Assembly (NCBI RefSeq): GCF_023544445.1
Contig: NZ_JALPVJ010000012.1
Coordinates: 186,001 to 250,000, forward strand
DNA length: 64,000 nt
Direction of reading: 5' to 3'
Source: Actinoplanes sp. M2I2
GTDB lineage: Bacteria > Actinomycetota > Actinomycetes > Mycobacteriales > Micromonosporaceae
Shown: one piece after another, positions 32,316 to 41,562 of the stretch
Position numbering within the stretch: the first letter of the stretch is position 1
Layout: every line of letters begins with the position of its first letter
Translations under genes and position numbers: made by a program
Notes under the pieces: model-generated
What the model was told of the DNA's origin: nothing
Databases searched by the model: none
Seen by the model: the letters and a program-made list of their open reading frames with translations, nothing else

Positions 32316-35300
32316 ATGAGCTTCGAGGACGACGAGTACTGGGACGACGAATACTCCGAGTACTCGATCATGCCGCAGTCCGCCGTCGTTCAGGAACACC
32401 AGTACGAGCGGCGCGACAGCCCGGCGCCGATCATCCCGACCCGGCGCGGCGGCCCGGACGATCCCGCCGACGAGCTGGCCGCCCGGCGGCGCCGTCGCAC
32501 GGAGAGCACCGGTGGCGAGCCGCGTCCCCGGGCCGCCTTCGACGGGCAGCGCCCGAGCTGGCTCGACGACCCCGACTTCGCCCCGGTCGACACGTCACAG
32601 CCCAACCTGGCCGGCGACGACTTCGGCGACGTCGACTTCAACCGGCCCGAGCTGGGCGCCGACTTCGACGCGCCGGACACGTTCGCCGACACTGCTCAGC
32701 GCCGGCACAACGACCGTTACGACCCGAACGACGACATCGACGAGCCGTTCGACCACCGCGACCTGGTCGCCTACGGCCACGGCCCCGACCCGGGCGTCAA
32801 GACCGTCAGCCGCAGCGACGACGAGGAGCGCCCGGCCGGCCGGTGGCGCCGCCGGCCCGTCCGCGACGACCAGCCCCGGCGGTCCACTCCGGAACGCCGC
32901 CCCCACCGCGAGGAGGAGCACCCGGCTGCGCCCCCGGCGGCGGCCAGCGGGCGGGCCCGCGTACCCGAGGCACGCCCCGAGGACCCGCACAACCTGTACC
33001 GGCGCCCGGCCGCCCGCCGCGACGACGCCTACGACTACGACGATCGGCCGCGCCGTTCCTACCCCGAGCCGCATCCGGACGACGCGGTGCGCTCGGGCGG
33101 GCGCGCGGCGATGCTCTGGGACGAGCCGGCGGCGCCGCAGCGCGGCTACGAGCCCGAGGACCCTCGCGACCGCCGGCGCTCCGGGCGGCGACGCCCCGAC
33201 GCGTACGAGTACGACGAGCGCCGCCCCGAGGCCCCGCGCGAGCCGCGCCGCCGCGACGACCAGGGCGACCCGCGCCGCGCCGAACGATACGAGGAGCGCC
33301 TCCGGCGGCCCGACGAGGCCGACGAGCGCCGTGGCCGGACGGCCGCGCGCGACGAAGCCCCGCGCACGATCGAAGGCGAGATCCTCGACGAACGGGCGCC
33401 GCGCACCATCGAGGGCGAGATCGTCGACGACCGCCGCCGCCCCGTCCGCGACGACCGCCGGCCGGCCGCGGCCCGGACCTGGGACGACCGGCAGGGCTGG
33501 GTCGAGGACGAGCGCTGGAACGACGCCCGTCCGGTCGGTGGTCAGGGCTGGGCCGAGGAAGCTCCCCGGACGACCGGCCGCGCCCGCGTCGAACCCGCCG
33601 CCGACGTTCCGGCCTGGGCCGGGGAACGCCCGCCGGCCGACGCCCCGGACTGGTCCACGGCCGGACCGGCCCCCGACGCTCCCATCCGGTCCACTGCCGG
33701 ACCGGTCGCTGACGCTCCGGCGCGGGCCGAGGACCGTACGGCCGCCGACGCTCCGGCCTGGGCCGAGGACAGCCGTGCGGCCGACGCTCCGGCCTGGGCC
33801 GAGGACAGCCGTGCGGCCGACGCTCCGGCCTGGGCCGAGGACAGCCGGGCTGCCGACGCTCCGGCCTGGGCCCAGGAGGGTACGGCTGAGCGGGAGTCGG
33901 TCGCGGCTCCGGCCGCCGGGCCGCTGGTCGAGGTGGAGTCCGCGGAGGATCGCGCCGCCGCCGAGGCGGCCGGTCCGCGGGTGATCAGCAAGGCCACGCC
34001 GCCGGCCGTGCCGCGGGTGGTCGGCAAGGAAGAACCGCCGCCCCCGCCGCGCGTCGTCAAGAAGACTGATCCGCCGGCCACGCCCCGCGTCGTCGACAGC
34101 CACGCGCCTGTCCCCGCGGCGCGAGTGGTCAGCCCTCCCCCGGCGCCGGTGACGCCGGTGGCTCCGGGCGTGGCCGCCGCGGCCGCACCGGGCGCGTCGG
34201 CACCGGAGGCACCCGGCCAGGCCACCCGTGCCTCGGTTCCGCCACAGGGGCCCGGACGGGCACCGGTCGACCCGGCTCAGGACGGTCGCACCCCGATCCC
34301 GCCGCAGCCGGTCGGCTCGCCCCGGATCGGCCGTGTTCCGGCCCCGCCGGCCGCCGGCGGTCAGCCCTCCGGGCACCCGGGCGCACCGGTCGCTCGCGGG
34401 CCCAGGCCGGGCGACGTCCACTCCCCCGCCCCGGTTCCGCCCCAGCCGGGCCAGGGTTCGTGGCCCGCGACGGCCCCCGGCACGCGGCCTTCGCCGGCCG
34501 GTCAGGAGCCGGCCGCGCCGCAGGCTCCGGGTGACCCGTCGCTCGCGGCCACCGATCCGCGGCTGCAGGTGCCCGGTCAACGCTCGCGCCGCAGCCCGCG
34601 CACGGCGCACGTGTTCCTCTCCGAGGGCGACGACCCGTGGGCGATGGTCGCGGACGAGGCGCCGCCCGCCGCGCTGCCGAGCGGCGGTCTCGGTCGTCCG
34701 GTGTCTCCGGGCGCGCCCGGCCTGACGCCCGGTCCGACCGGTGGACCGACGGCCCCGCCGTGGGACCCGACACCGGGCGAGGCATCGCACCCGCTACCGC
34801 GGAGCGGTCCGCAGGGCGGGATGCCGCCCGGTGCCCGGCCGGGCGCCGGCGCGCACGCCCCGGCGCCCGCCTCGTACAACCCGCCCCCGCCGGCGGTCGG
34901 TCCCACGCCTGTGTCGGAGGCACCGCGTGGGGTCCAAGGTCCGCTCGCGCCGGCCGCGCCGCAGCATGGCGATCATCCCGGCCCGCCCACCGCGGCACGA
35001 CCGGGCACACCGCAGCCGGCCGCGCCGCCGGTCACCCCCGTGTTGCCGATCAAGCAGCACTCCACACCCGTACAGCCGGCGGCGCCCCGACCGGTGCCGC
35101 CCCCGCCGAATCTGCGCCCCGCCCCGGCGGCTCCTCAGGACCAGGCTCCTGGCGGTCCCCTTCCGCCGTACGGCTACCCGGCCGCTCGGCCGGACGCCGA
35201 CCGCGCTCAGCCCGATCGTCACGTCGCCGAGCAGCCCGGGCCGCCGCCGAGCAGCCAAGCCCAGCCGTCCCTGGACGAGCACGCCTCGACGCACCACAAG

Positions 35301-38300
35301 CCGGGCGACTTCTTCCGCCGTGCGGTGGACAAGCTGTTCGGCGGGTCGTCCGGCCACGACGCGGACAAACACAGTCATCCGTCCGACCAGCAGTCGCTCG
35401 CGGCCCGGCCGGACGAAAGTTGGCCGCCCGCCGACTATCGCGTCCCGGGCCGGCCGGCACAGGGGCAGACAGCCGAACCCTCGGCCGCTCAGCAAGAGTT
35501 CGAACAGCACGCGCGGGCCCAGGCGGCCGACCGGACCGCCCCCGCCTCGCCGACGCCGGACCAGCACGCACCCGGCCGGCGCGGGCCGGGTCACGACGCC
35601 CCTGGCCGGCCGGAATCCCTTGACCACGGGTACGGCCGGCCAGCACCGGGTCACTATGTCCCTGCCCAGCCTGCGCCGGGTGACCACACGCACGCGCCGG
35701 GTCAGGCCGTGGCGAACGAACAGTTCAGCGGCCAGCCCGGACCGGATCGGTACGCCCCCGGACATCCCACACCGACCGACCACCCGGGCCACCACACTTT
35801 CGACGAACAGTCGCGGGACCAGCGGACGCCGGGCCAGCACGCGCCCGACGGCCACGGGCGCGGTCGGCAGACGTCGGATCGGCACGCCTCTGGGATGCAG
35901 GCGTCCGGGCCGAGCACGCCAGACCTCCGCATCCCGGGTCAGCACGCGCCCGGACACCTCCCTGGTCAGCACGCGAGCGAGACCACGGTCGAAGCATCTG
36001 CTGCGAGTCAGGGCCCGCTTGACCAGGCCGTACCCGGTGCTCACGCGCGTCTTCCGCATCCGCTCGGCGAAGATGGGCCCGGTCGGCAGGCGCCGGGTTC
36101 GCACGCGCCCAGCCGGCAAGCGGCAGATCAGCACCCGTCGAACCCGGACGCGTTCAGCCGGAACACGCACGACCGGCAAGCGGCGAACCGGCACTCGCCG
36201 GTTCCAGACGCATCAACCGCCTCTCCGGGCGGCTCGCAGGCGACGAGCCAGCCCACGCCGCGCCAAGCCGCTTTCGGCGAACGCACGGACGACCCGCAGG
36301 CGACGAGCCCGCACCGGCTCAGCGAGCATGGGCCGACGGGCGACCTGCTCACGCCACGGGCGCCGCAGCAGCCGGGGCCCGGTCGGAGCGCGTCTCGGCC
36401 CGAGGCGCCGGATCAGCATGCGGCGGGGCCGCCGGCACCTGGGCGTCACGCGCCCGACCAGCCCGCGGCCGGGCGTCACACGTCCGCGCGGCCCGAAGCC
36501 GGCCATCGGCCCGAAGACCGGACCGGGGCAGCACCGGCGGCCGAATCGCCGTGGGCACCGGCTCCGCGTGACACGGCCGGGGCGGGGCGTCCGGATTCAC
36601 CGGCTTCCGCGCCGGCGAGTGCGCCGCGCGGAGATGAGGCACCGGCGACACCGGGGCATCCCGCACCGGACCAGGCCACCTCCTGGCAGGTGAGCACTCC
36701 CCCGCCACACCACCACCTGCCGACCCAGCCGCCGGCGTCGCCGGGGCAGGCCGACACACCGCCCACAGCTCCCCTGACGGGCGGCAGCAGGCACGCGGGC
36801 CAGCCGCGCCCCGCGTCGTCGCCGGACGCGGGCGACGGTCTCGCGCCGCAGCCGACGGGCGATTTGCCGCAGCCGCGACCGGACCTGCCACCGACCCGGT
36901 CCGTGGCCTCGCCGCCGCAGCCGGCGGAAGCTCCTCAGTCGCCGGCCGCCAACGCCGGGCGCGGCACGTCCTCGAAGATCACGTTCCCGTTGGCGCCTCG
37001 ATCGGCGACGCCGGGCACCGGGGCCGATCCCTCCCTCGCCGAAGCAGGCCGGCGCGGCCCGGAAGTGCCCGCTCAGCGACCGCCGGCGGAAAGCCCGCTC
37101 ACGCACCCGACGCCCGCACCGCGACAGCCGGCGGCTGACGACTCGGCCGCCTCCTGGCCGGCACCGCGACAGTCAGCGGCTGACGACCCGGCCGCCTCGG
37201 GGCCGATGCCGGACGGCCGGACGGCAACCCCGGCCCCGCCGTGGCCGGCCGCCAACGGCCAGATCAGCGCACCGGCGCCACAGCGGCCCGCGACGGACAG
37301 TCACGTCGCGAGCCCCACACCGCCCCGGCCCGCGACAGACGAGCACGTCACGGCTGTCACACCGTCGCCCCAGCCTGCGGCAGACACCCACCTCACGACC
37401 ACCACGCCGTCTTGGCCTGCGGCCGACGGTCACGTCCCGACACCGCCGCCGGCCCCACGATCGACGGCGCCTCTGGCCTGGCCCGCGGCGGACGGCCCGA
37501 TTCCCGCGCAGGCGCCTCAGGAGTCCGCACCGGACAACCGCGAGTCGCCGCGGTCGACGGCTGACGCCGGCCACGAGCGGGTGGCCGACAAACTCGCGCC
37601 CGTTGACGTGGTCAGCAGGCCGACGGCAAACTCCTCGGCCCCGGATTCGCGGCACGAGGGACCGACGGCGCGCTCCGCCCCGGACTCGCGACACCAAGAA
37701 CCGACGGCGCACTCTGCCCCCGACACGCGACACCAAGAACCGACGGCGCACTCTGCCCCCGACACGCGACACCAAGAACCGACGGCGCACTCCGCCCCGG
37801 AGCCGCGGCACGAAGGACCGAGCCAGGGCCCGGGTGCTGGCAGCGCGGCGCCGGAAGATCCGGCCCGGTTGGGGGCCCACGCGGCGCCGTACATGGATCC
37901 GGACGGGACGCTGCACAACCTGCGGCCGATCGGGCGGCTGGCCGTGTCGGGTCCTGACGCCCCGCAGCGGATCGCGGAGACCACGTTCGGTGGCATGTGG
38001 TTCGCCGCTAAGCCCGACGAGGCCGGCGAGGCCCCGGCGACGACTGCGGACGACCGCGTCGTCCAGCCCGGCCCGGTGGAGGGCGCGGGTCCCAATCAGC
38101 CCTCGGGAGGCTCCTTCGGGCAGAACGAGCCGCCGGCGGGTCCCGAACAGACGCCGTTTTCGCAGCCGGCGATGCGCGTCTCGCACCCCCACTCGGGTGA
38201 GCCGGAGACCCCCGGCGAATCCACGCCTCCGCAGGAGACGCGATCCCCGCGGCTCGACGCCCCTGCCGTGTCTCAGGAAGCGCCGGCCCGGCAGTCCGCA

Positions 38301-40001
38301 GCTTTCACCCCTCAGTCCGGGGTCCCGGCCTCGCGTCCCGAAGCACACGCTGTTCCCCTGGACACGCAGGCTCAGCAGACAAAAGCAACGGCCCCGCACC
38401 CGGACGCGCGGACTCCGCAATCCGAAGCGGCGGCTTCACGCCCCGACGCGCGGACCCCGGGATCCGGAGCTACGACTCTTCCCACGGATGCGCGGGCTTC
38501 ACTGCCCGGAGCCGGCGTCATTCCACCTGACCCGAACGCTTCCCAACACCACCCGATTGCCGTTGCACCGGATGCGAACGCTTCGTGGCCGGCATCAACC
38601 GCCGTTGCACCGGACGCGAACGCTCCGCAACATGGAACAAACGCCCCTTCACCGGGACCGAACGCTCCGCAGCACGGAACGATCGCCGTCGCACCGGGCC
38701 CACGTGCTCCGCAGCCCGGGGCAGGCGACGTTTCTTCGGTCGCGCAGGCTTCGCATCAGCAGCCGGTCCCCCGGCAGTTCCCGGCAGCGGACCCGAAGCA
38801 CGAGCCGCGGCTCCTCCCGGAGGCACCGGCGGTTGCGGACGGACTACTTCCGGGTCAGCCGGTCGACGCCCGGGACGGCGTGGTCATCGACCTCGACGTG
38901 TCCGACCTGTTCAGGAGCGTGACGGGCCCCGGTGCGCCGCCGGTCGGGGACAACCAGCCGCGGTTGGGCACGACGGGACGGGGTGCGCCGGTCGGGGACG
39001 ACCAGCCCCAGTTCGGCGCGACGGGACGGGGTGCGCCGGTCGGGGACGACCAGCCCCAGTTCGGCGCGACGGGGAACGGGACACCGGTCGACGCGGCGTC
39101 CGTGCGGGCGACGATCGACGAGCGGATGACGGCCCGTCCGGGTGGGCGCGACGCCGTTGCGCCCGTGGCCGAGCCGGAGAAGGAGCGTCCCGCGCTCTCC
39201 GCTGCTGACCTGGAAGCGATTCGGTGGCGGCTCGACGGCGGCACCCTGCGCGAGGTCGTCCAGAACCGGGACGCGCTGCGGGATCTGGGGGAACGCCTCG
39301 ACGGGCCGCTCGCCGACGAGGTCGACAACGTCGCCAAGGCGGGGTTGCTCAGCGTGCGCGCCGAGGTCTACCGCCTGCTGGGTGAGCTGGGTATGGCCGC
39401 CGCGGCCAGCCGGTTGGCTCTGGCCCACGCCGAGTCCGCGCGGGATCTGCAGTCCGAGGTGATCGCGCAGGCCGAGCTGGCGCACATCCTGCGGCTGCGG
39501 GGCGACTTCAAGGAGGCCGACCGGCTGTTCGCGAAGGCCACCGGCGCCGCGGTGCCCGAGACCCTGCGCAGCGTGGTGCACGAGAACGCCGGCCGGTCCT
39601 GCTTCGACCAGGGGCGGCACATGGAGGCTCTCGATCACTTCGCCCGGGCCGTACGACTCGGCCGGACGGAGGACACCGAACTCGCGGCGCGGGTCGGCGT
39701 CTGCCTGGAAGCCGTCTACATCCACGTGCTGCGCGACGGCTGGGGACCCTATCCCCGCACCCGCGAGGACATCCTGGGCGTCGGCAAGACCGCGGAACAG
39801 GCGTCGGCCGGATCGGGCGCGCATGAGGCGCCGGCCGGATCGGGCACGCATGAGATGCCGGGCGAATCAGGCGCGCATGAGGCGCCGGCCGGGCCGGGCG
39901 CGCATGAGATGCCGGGCGAATCAGGCGCGCATGAGGCGCCGGCCGGGCCGGGCGCGCTCGACGAGGTGACCGCCGAGCAGCCGGTCATCCCGCCGCGCTG
40001 A
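32316..40001 (+). CDS. giant low-complexity protein with C-terminal TPR-like domain
   Basis: A 2561-residue protein with no signal peptide or membrane helix. The start MSFEDDEYWDDEYSEYSIMP is acidic and Tyr-rich. Residues about 30-420 are Arg/Asp/Pro-rich; 420-530 hold WAED repeats; 530-1070 are Pro/Ala/Val-rich with PRVV(S/G/K)K repeats. Residues 1070-1410 are His/Pro/Gly-rich (GRHAPDQ-like), and 1410-2290 are again Pro/Ala-rich. Only about 2290-2485 look folded: paired helices such as AKAGLLSVRAEVYRLLGELGM, QAELAHILRLRGDFKEADRLF and NAGRSCFDQGRHMEALDHFARAVRLG, a TPR array. Then GWGPYPRTREDILG and a repeat tail. Third-position GC is high throughout, so the frame is genuine. The TPR end suggests binding to a partner; the rest is probably a disordered spacer. 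Function unknown. Confidence 0.8.
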   Translation: MSFEDDEYWDDEYSEYSIMPQSAVVQEHQYERRDSPAPIIPTRRGGPDDPADELAARRRRRTESTGGEPRPRAAFDGQRPSWLDDPDFAPVDTSQPNLAGDDFGDVDFNRPELGADFDAPDTFADTAQRRHNDRYDPNDDIDEPFDHRDLVAYGHGPDPGVKTVSRSDDEERPAGRWRRRPVRDDQPRRSTPERRPHREEEHPAAPPAAASGRARVPEARPEDPHNLYRRPAARRDDAYDYDDRPRRSYPEPHPDDAVRSGGRAAMLWDEPAAPQRGYEPEDPRDRRRSGRRRPDAYEYDERRPEAPREPRRRDDQGDPRRAERYEERLRRPDEADERRGRTAARDEAPRTIEGEILDERAPRTIEGEIVDDRRRPVRDDRRPAAARTWDDRQGWVEDERWNDARPVGGQGWAEEAPRTTGRARVEPAADVPAWAGERPPADAPDWSTAGPAPDAPIRSTAGPVADAPARAEDRTAADAPAWAEDSRAADAPAWAEDSRAADAPAWAEDSRAADAPAWAQEGTAERESVAAPAAGPLVEVESAEDRAAAEAAGPRVISKATPPAVPRVVGKEEPPPPPRVVKKTDPPATPRVVDSHAPVPAARVVSPPPAPVTPVAPGVAAAAAPGASAPEAPGQATRASVPPQGPGRAPVDPAQDGRTPIPPQPVGSPRIGRVPAPPAAGGQPSGHPGAPVARGPRPGDVHSPAPVPPQPGQGSWPATAPGTRPSPAGQEPAAPQAPGDPSLAATDPRLQVPGQRSRRSPRTAHVFLSEGDDPWAMVADEAPPAALPSGGLGRPVSPGAPGLTPGPTGGPTAPPWDPTPGEASHPLPRSGPQGGMPPGARPGAGAHAPAPASYNPPPPAVGPTPVSEAPRGVQGPLAPAAPQHGDHPGPPTAARPGTPQPAAPPVTPVLPIKQHSTPVQPAAPRPVPPPPNLRPAPAAPQDQAPGGPLPPYGYPAARPDADRAQPDRHVAEQPGPPPSSQAQPSLDEHASTHHKPGDFFRRAVDKLFGGSSGHDADKHSHPSDQQSLAARPDESWPPADYRVPGRPAQGQTAEPSAAQQEFEQHARAQAADRTAPASPTPDQHAPGRRGPGHDAPGRPESLDHGYGRPAPGHYVPAQPAPGDHTHAPGQAVANEQFSGQPGPDRYAPGHPTPTDHPGHHTFDEQSRDQRTPGQHAPDGHGRGRQTSDRHASGMQASGPSTPDLRIPGQHAPGHLPGQHASETTVEASAASQGPLDQAVPGAHARLPHPLGEDGPGRQAPGSHAPSRQAADQHPSNPDAFSRNTHDRQAANRHSPVPDASTASPGGSQATSQPTPRQAAFGERTDDPQATSPHRLSEHGPTGDLLTPRAPQQPGPGRSASRPEAPDQHAAGPPAPGRHAPDQPAAGRHTSARPEAGHRPEDRTGAAPAAESPWAPAPRDTAGAGRPDSPASAPASAPRGDEAPATPGHPAPDQATSWQVSTPPPHHHLPTQPPASPGQADTPPTAPLTGGSRHAGQPRPASSPDAGDGLAPQPTGDLPQPRPDLPPTRSVASPPQPAEAPQSPAANAGRGTSSKITFPLAPRSATPGTGADPSLAEAGRRGPEVPAQRPPAESPLTHPTPAPRQPAADDSAASWPAPRQSAADDPAASGPMPDGRTATPAPPWPAANGQISAPAPQRPATDSHVASPTPPRPATDEHVTAVTPSPQPAADTHLTTTTPSWPAADGHVPTPPPAPRSTAPLAWPAADGPIPAQAPQESAPDNRESPRSTADAGHERVADKLAPVDVVSRPTANSSAPDSRHEGPTARSAPDSRHQEPTAHSAPDTRHQEPTAHSAPDTRHQEPTAHSAPEPRHEGPSQGPGAGSAAPEDPARLGAHAAPYMDPDGTLHNLRPIGRLAVSGPDAPQRIAETTFGGMWFAAKPDEAGEAPATTADDRVVQPGPVEGAGPNQPSGGSFGQNEPPAGPEQTPFSQPAMRVSHPHSGEPETPGESTPPQETRSPRLDAPAVSQEAPARQSAAFTPQSGVPASRPEAHAVPLDTQAQQTKATAPHPDARTPQSEAAASRPDARTPGSGATTLPTDARASLPGAGVIPPDPNASQHHPIAVAPDANASWPASTAVAPDANAPQHGTNAPSPGPNAPQHGTIAVAPGPRAPQPGAGDVSSVAQASHQQPVPRQFPAADPKHEPRLLPEAPAVADGLLPGQPVDARDGVVIDLDVSDLFRSVTGPGAPPVGDNQPRLGTTGRGAPVGDDQPQFGATGRGAPVGDDQPQFGATGNGTPVDAASVRATIDERMTARPGGRDAVAPVAEPEKERPALSAADLEAIRWRLDGGTLREVVQNRDALRDLGERLDGPLADEVDNVAKAGLLSVRAEVYRLLGELGMAAAASRLALAHAESARDLQSEVIAQAELAHILRLRGDFKEADRLFAKATGAAVPETLRSVVHENAGRSCFDQGRHMEALDHFARAVRLGRTEDTELAARVGVCLEAVYIHVLRDGWGPYPRTREDILGVGKTAEQASAGSGAHEAPAGSGTHEMPGESGAHEAPAGPGAHEMPGESGAHEAPAGPGALDEVTAEQPVIPPR
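33744..33887 (+). repeat. four 36-base in-frame repeats (ADAPAWAEDSRA)
   Basis: Units begin at 33744, 33780, 33816 and 33852 with near-identical bases, encoding 12 residues each. Confidence 0.95.
37645..37815 (+). repeat. 39-base in-frame repeats (RHQEPTAHSAPDT)
   Basis: The ACCAAGAA landmark recurs at 37693, 37732 and 37771. The central units are identical at the base level, with diverged copies (RHEGPTARSAPDS, RHEGPSQ) at each end. Identity at silent positions indicates recent expansion. Confidence 0.95.
38933..39088 (+). repeat. 48-base in-frame repeats (GRGAPVGDDQPQFGAT)
   Basis: Three units; the second and third are identical over the full 48 bases and the first is diverged (GDNQPRLGTT). 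Confidence 0.95.
39805..39960 (+). repeat. 54-base in-frame repeats near the C-terminus (SGAHEAPAGPGAHEMPGE)
   Basis: The landmark GCGCATGAGG recurs at 39819, 39873 and 39927. Eighteen residues per unit. They sit after the TPR region, just before the stop. Confidence 0.95.
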
Positions 40002-41046
40002 TCTCGCTGGGCCACCCGGAGCTCTGCCGGGGCGCCGGTGGTCGGGCCATCGCCGTACGTCCCCGCCCGTTCTGTTTGGCCTCGTAGAGGGCGGCGTCCG
40101 ACGCGGCCCGCAGTTCCTCGGCGGTGGCCGCGTGGTCGGGCAGCACGGCGATGCCGATGCTCAGTCCCGGCGGCCCGCACGGCAGCCCTTCGACGGCGTC
40201 GAGCACGGCGCGCACCTCGTCGGCGGCCCGGCCGGCGCTGACCCGGTCGGTGCGCAGCAGCACGACGAACTCGTCCCCGCCGAGCCGGGCCACCACGTCG
40301 TCCTCGCGGCGCGCGATCACCCGCAGCGAGTTGGCGACGACCTGGATCGCCTGGTCGCCGACGCCATGCCCGTACGTGTCGTTGATCTTCTTGAAGTAAT
40401 CGATGTCGACCGAGATCAGGGCCAGGGGTTCGCCGCCGCGCCGGGCCCAGGTGACCGCGCGGGGCAGTTGCTCGTCGAAGAACCGGCGGTTCCCGACCCC
40501 GGTGAGCGAGTCGGCGAGCGCCTGCGCCTCGAGGACCTGGCGCAGCCGGTCGTTGCGGTTGCGCAGCGACGCCACGACGAACGAGGTGAGGCTCAGGGCC
40601 ACCGTCACCGAGATCCAGTCGGAGAGGGCCTTGGCCGGGATCAGCGTGGAGAACGCGACCGCCGCGTGACCGGAAGAGATCAGCGCGAGGGTGGCTGTCG
40701 TCATGCGGTGGCTGAGGAAGTTGGCGGCGTACAGCACCGGCCACAGGTAGAACAGCTGAGCGCCGGCGCTGGCGTCGCGGGAGGCGTAGTTCATCCCGGC
40801 GATGATCAAGGTGGCGACGAACGGGACCAGCAGCCACCAGATGCGCGGGATCCACCCCGGGCGCCACAGCGCGGCCGACCCCATCGCCGCCGTGAAGGCG
40901 CAGGTCAGCGAGATGGCGATGACCCAGGCGAGCGGGTGTTCGTCGGGCAGCACGATGCCGGTGAGGAAGACGACGGGAGCGGCGGCCAGCATCAGATACG
41001 CGACGCTGTGGGTTGCCCCCTGCTCGTCGCGGAGCTGATAGCGCAC
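39985..41046 (-). CDS. diguanylate cyclase (GGDEF) with N-terminal membrane region
   Basis: A 353-residue protein from the GTG at 41046 (VRYQLRDEQGATHS), chosen because GGAGG lies ten bases upstream. Six to seven hydrophobic helices fill residues about 15-175 (YLMLAAAPVVFLTGIVL, WVIAISLTCAFTAAMG, WWLLVPFVATLIIAG). The GGDEF domain follows: DSLTGVGNRRFFDEQL, ISVDIDYFKKINDTYGHGVGDQ and ARLGGDEFVVLL. Intact GGDEF predicts c-di-GMP synthesis, and REDD five residues before it fits the inhibitory RxxD site. The last 17 bases overlap the convergent giant gene. Confidence 0.93.
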   Translation of the reverse strand: MRYQLRDEQGATHSVAYLMLAAAPVVFLTGIVLPDEHPLAWVIAISLTCAFTAAMGSAALWRPGWIPRIWWLLVPFVATLIIAGMNYASRDASAGAQLFYLWPVLYAANFLSHRMTTATLALISSGHAAVAFSTLIPAKALSDWISVTVALSLTSFVVASLRNRNDRLRQVLEAQALADSLTGVGNRRFFDEQLPRAVTWARRGGEPLALISVDIDYFKKINDTYGHGVGDQAIQVVANSLRVIARREDDVVARLGGDEFVVLLRTDRVSAGRAADEVRAVLDAVEGLPCGPPGLSIGIAVLPDHAATAEELRAASDAALYEAKQNGRGRTAMARPPAPRQSSGWPSEISAAG

Positions 41047-41164
41047 CGTCGGCCGACCTCCTTCGCTTATCGGACCGTTCGGCCACGTCCGCGGATACTT
41101 GAGCTTCCACCCGCGCCTGTTTCCGGGCGATGCTCCCACCTGTGTCGGAGCCAAGCGCACGCCT

Positions 41165-41545
41165 GACTCCCGGCGGGGTAGGTCGCTGACTCATGCGGCG
41201 TAAATCGCCTGACCTCAAGCGGGGTAAGCCGCTCGACCCACGCGGGGTGATCGCCTGGCCAAAGTGCGGTAGCCGCTCGACCCAGGCGGGATGAACCGCC
41301 TGGGCCCAAGCGCGGTAGCCGCTCGACCCAAGCGGGATGATCCCCCTGGCCCCAAGCGCAGTAGCCGCTCGACCCAGGCGAGGTGAATCCCCTGGCTCAA
41401 GCTGGGTAGGCCGCCCGACTCAGTCGGGGGTAAATCGCCTGACCGAAGCCGAGTGTGTCGCCTGATCTCGGGGCGGGTGAGTCACCTGATCTCGGGACGG
41501 GGGTGAGTCGCCTGATCTTGGGCGGGGTGAGTCGCGGCGGCGGTT
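41165..41545. repeat. non-coding minisatellite of about 16 degenerate 23-25-base units
   Basis: Units share the pattern CGGGGTgAnnCGCCTGAcCcAAG. A higher-order period of 46 bases is clear in the middle: GTAGCCGCTCGACCCA starts at 41269, 41315 and 41361, and a variant at 41224. It fills the space between the diguanylate cyclase and EamA starts and ends. Frames through it show no gene-like start. The right end shifts to CGCCTGATCTCGGG units. Confidence 0.85.
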
Positions 41546-41562
41546 GGGCATGCCGCGTCCGG

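Noticed and set aside
32595-34790. Long minus-strand open frame (731 codons) opposite the giant gene, and several other antisense frames there
   Set aside because: Low-complexity Arg/Gly/Val composition and no family signature; it is the shadow of high third-position GC in the plus-strand gene.
34741-36693. 650-codon plus-strand frame inside the giant gene in another phase
   Set aside because: Almost only Arg, Pro, Thr and Ser, as expected from a shifted reading of Pro/Ala-rich codons; no start context.
41165-41545. CRISPR array
   Set aside because: Units are contiguous and degenerate with no spacers of constant size and no cas genes.
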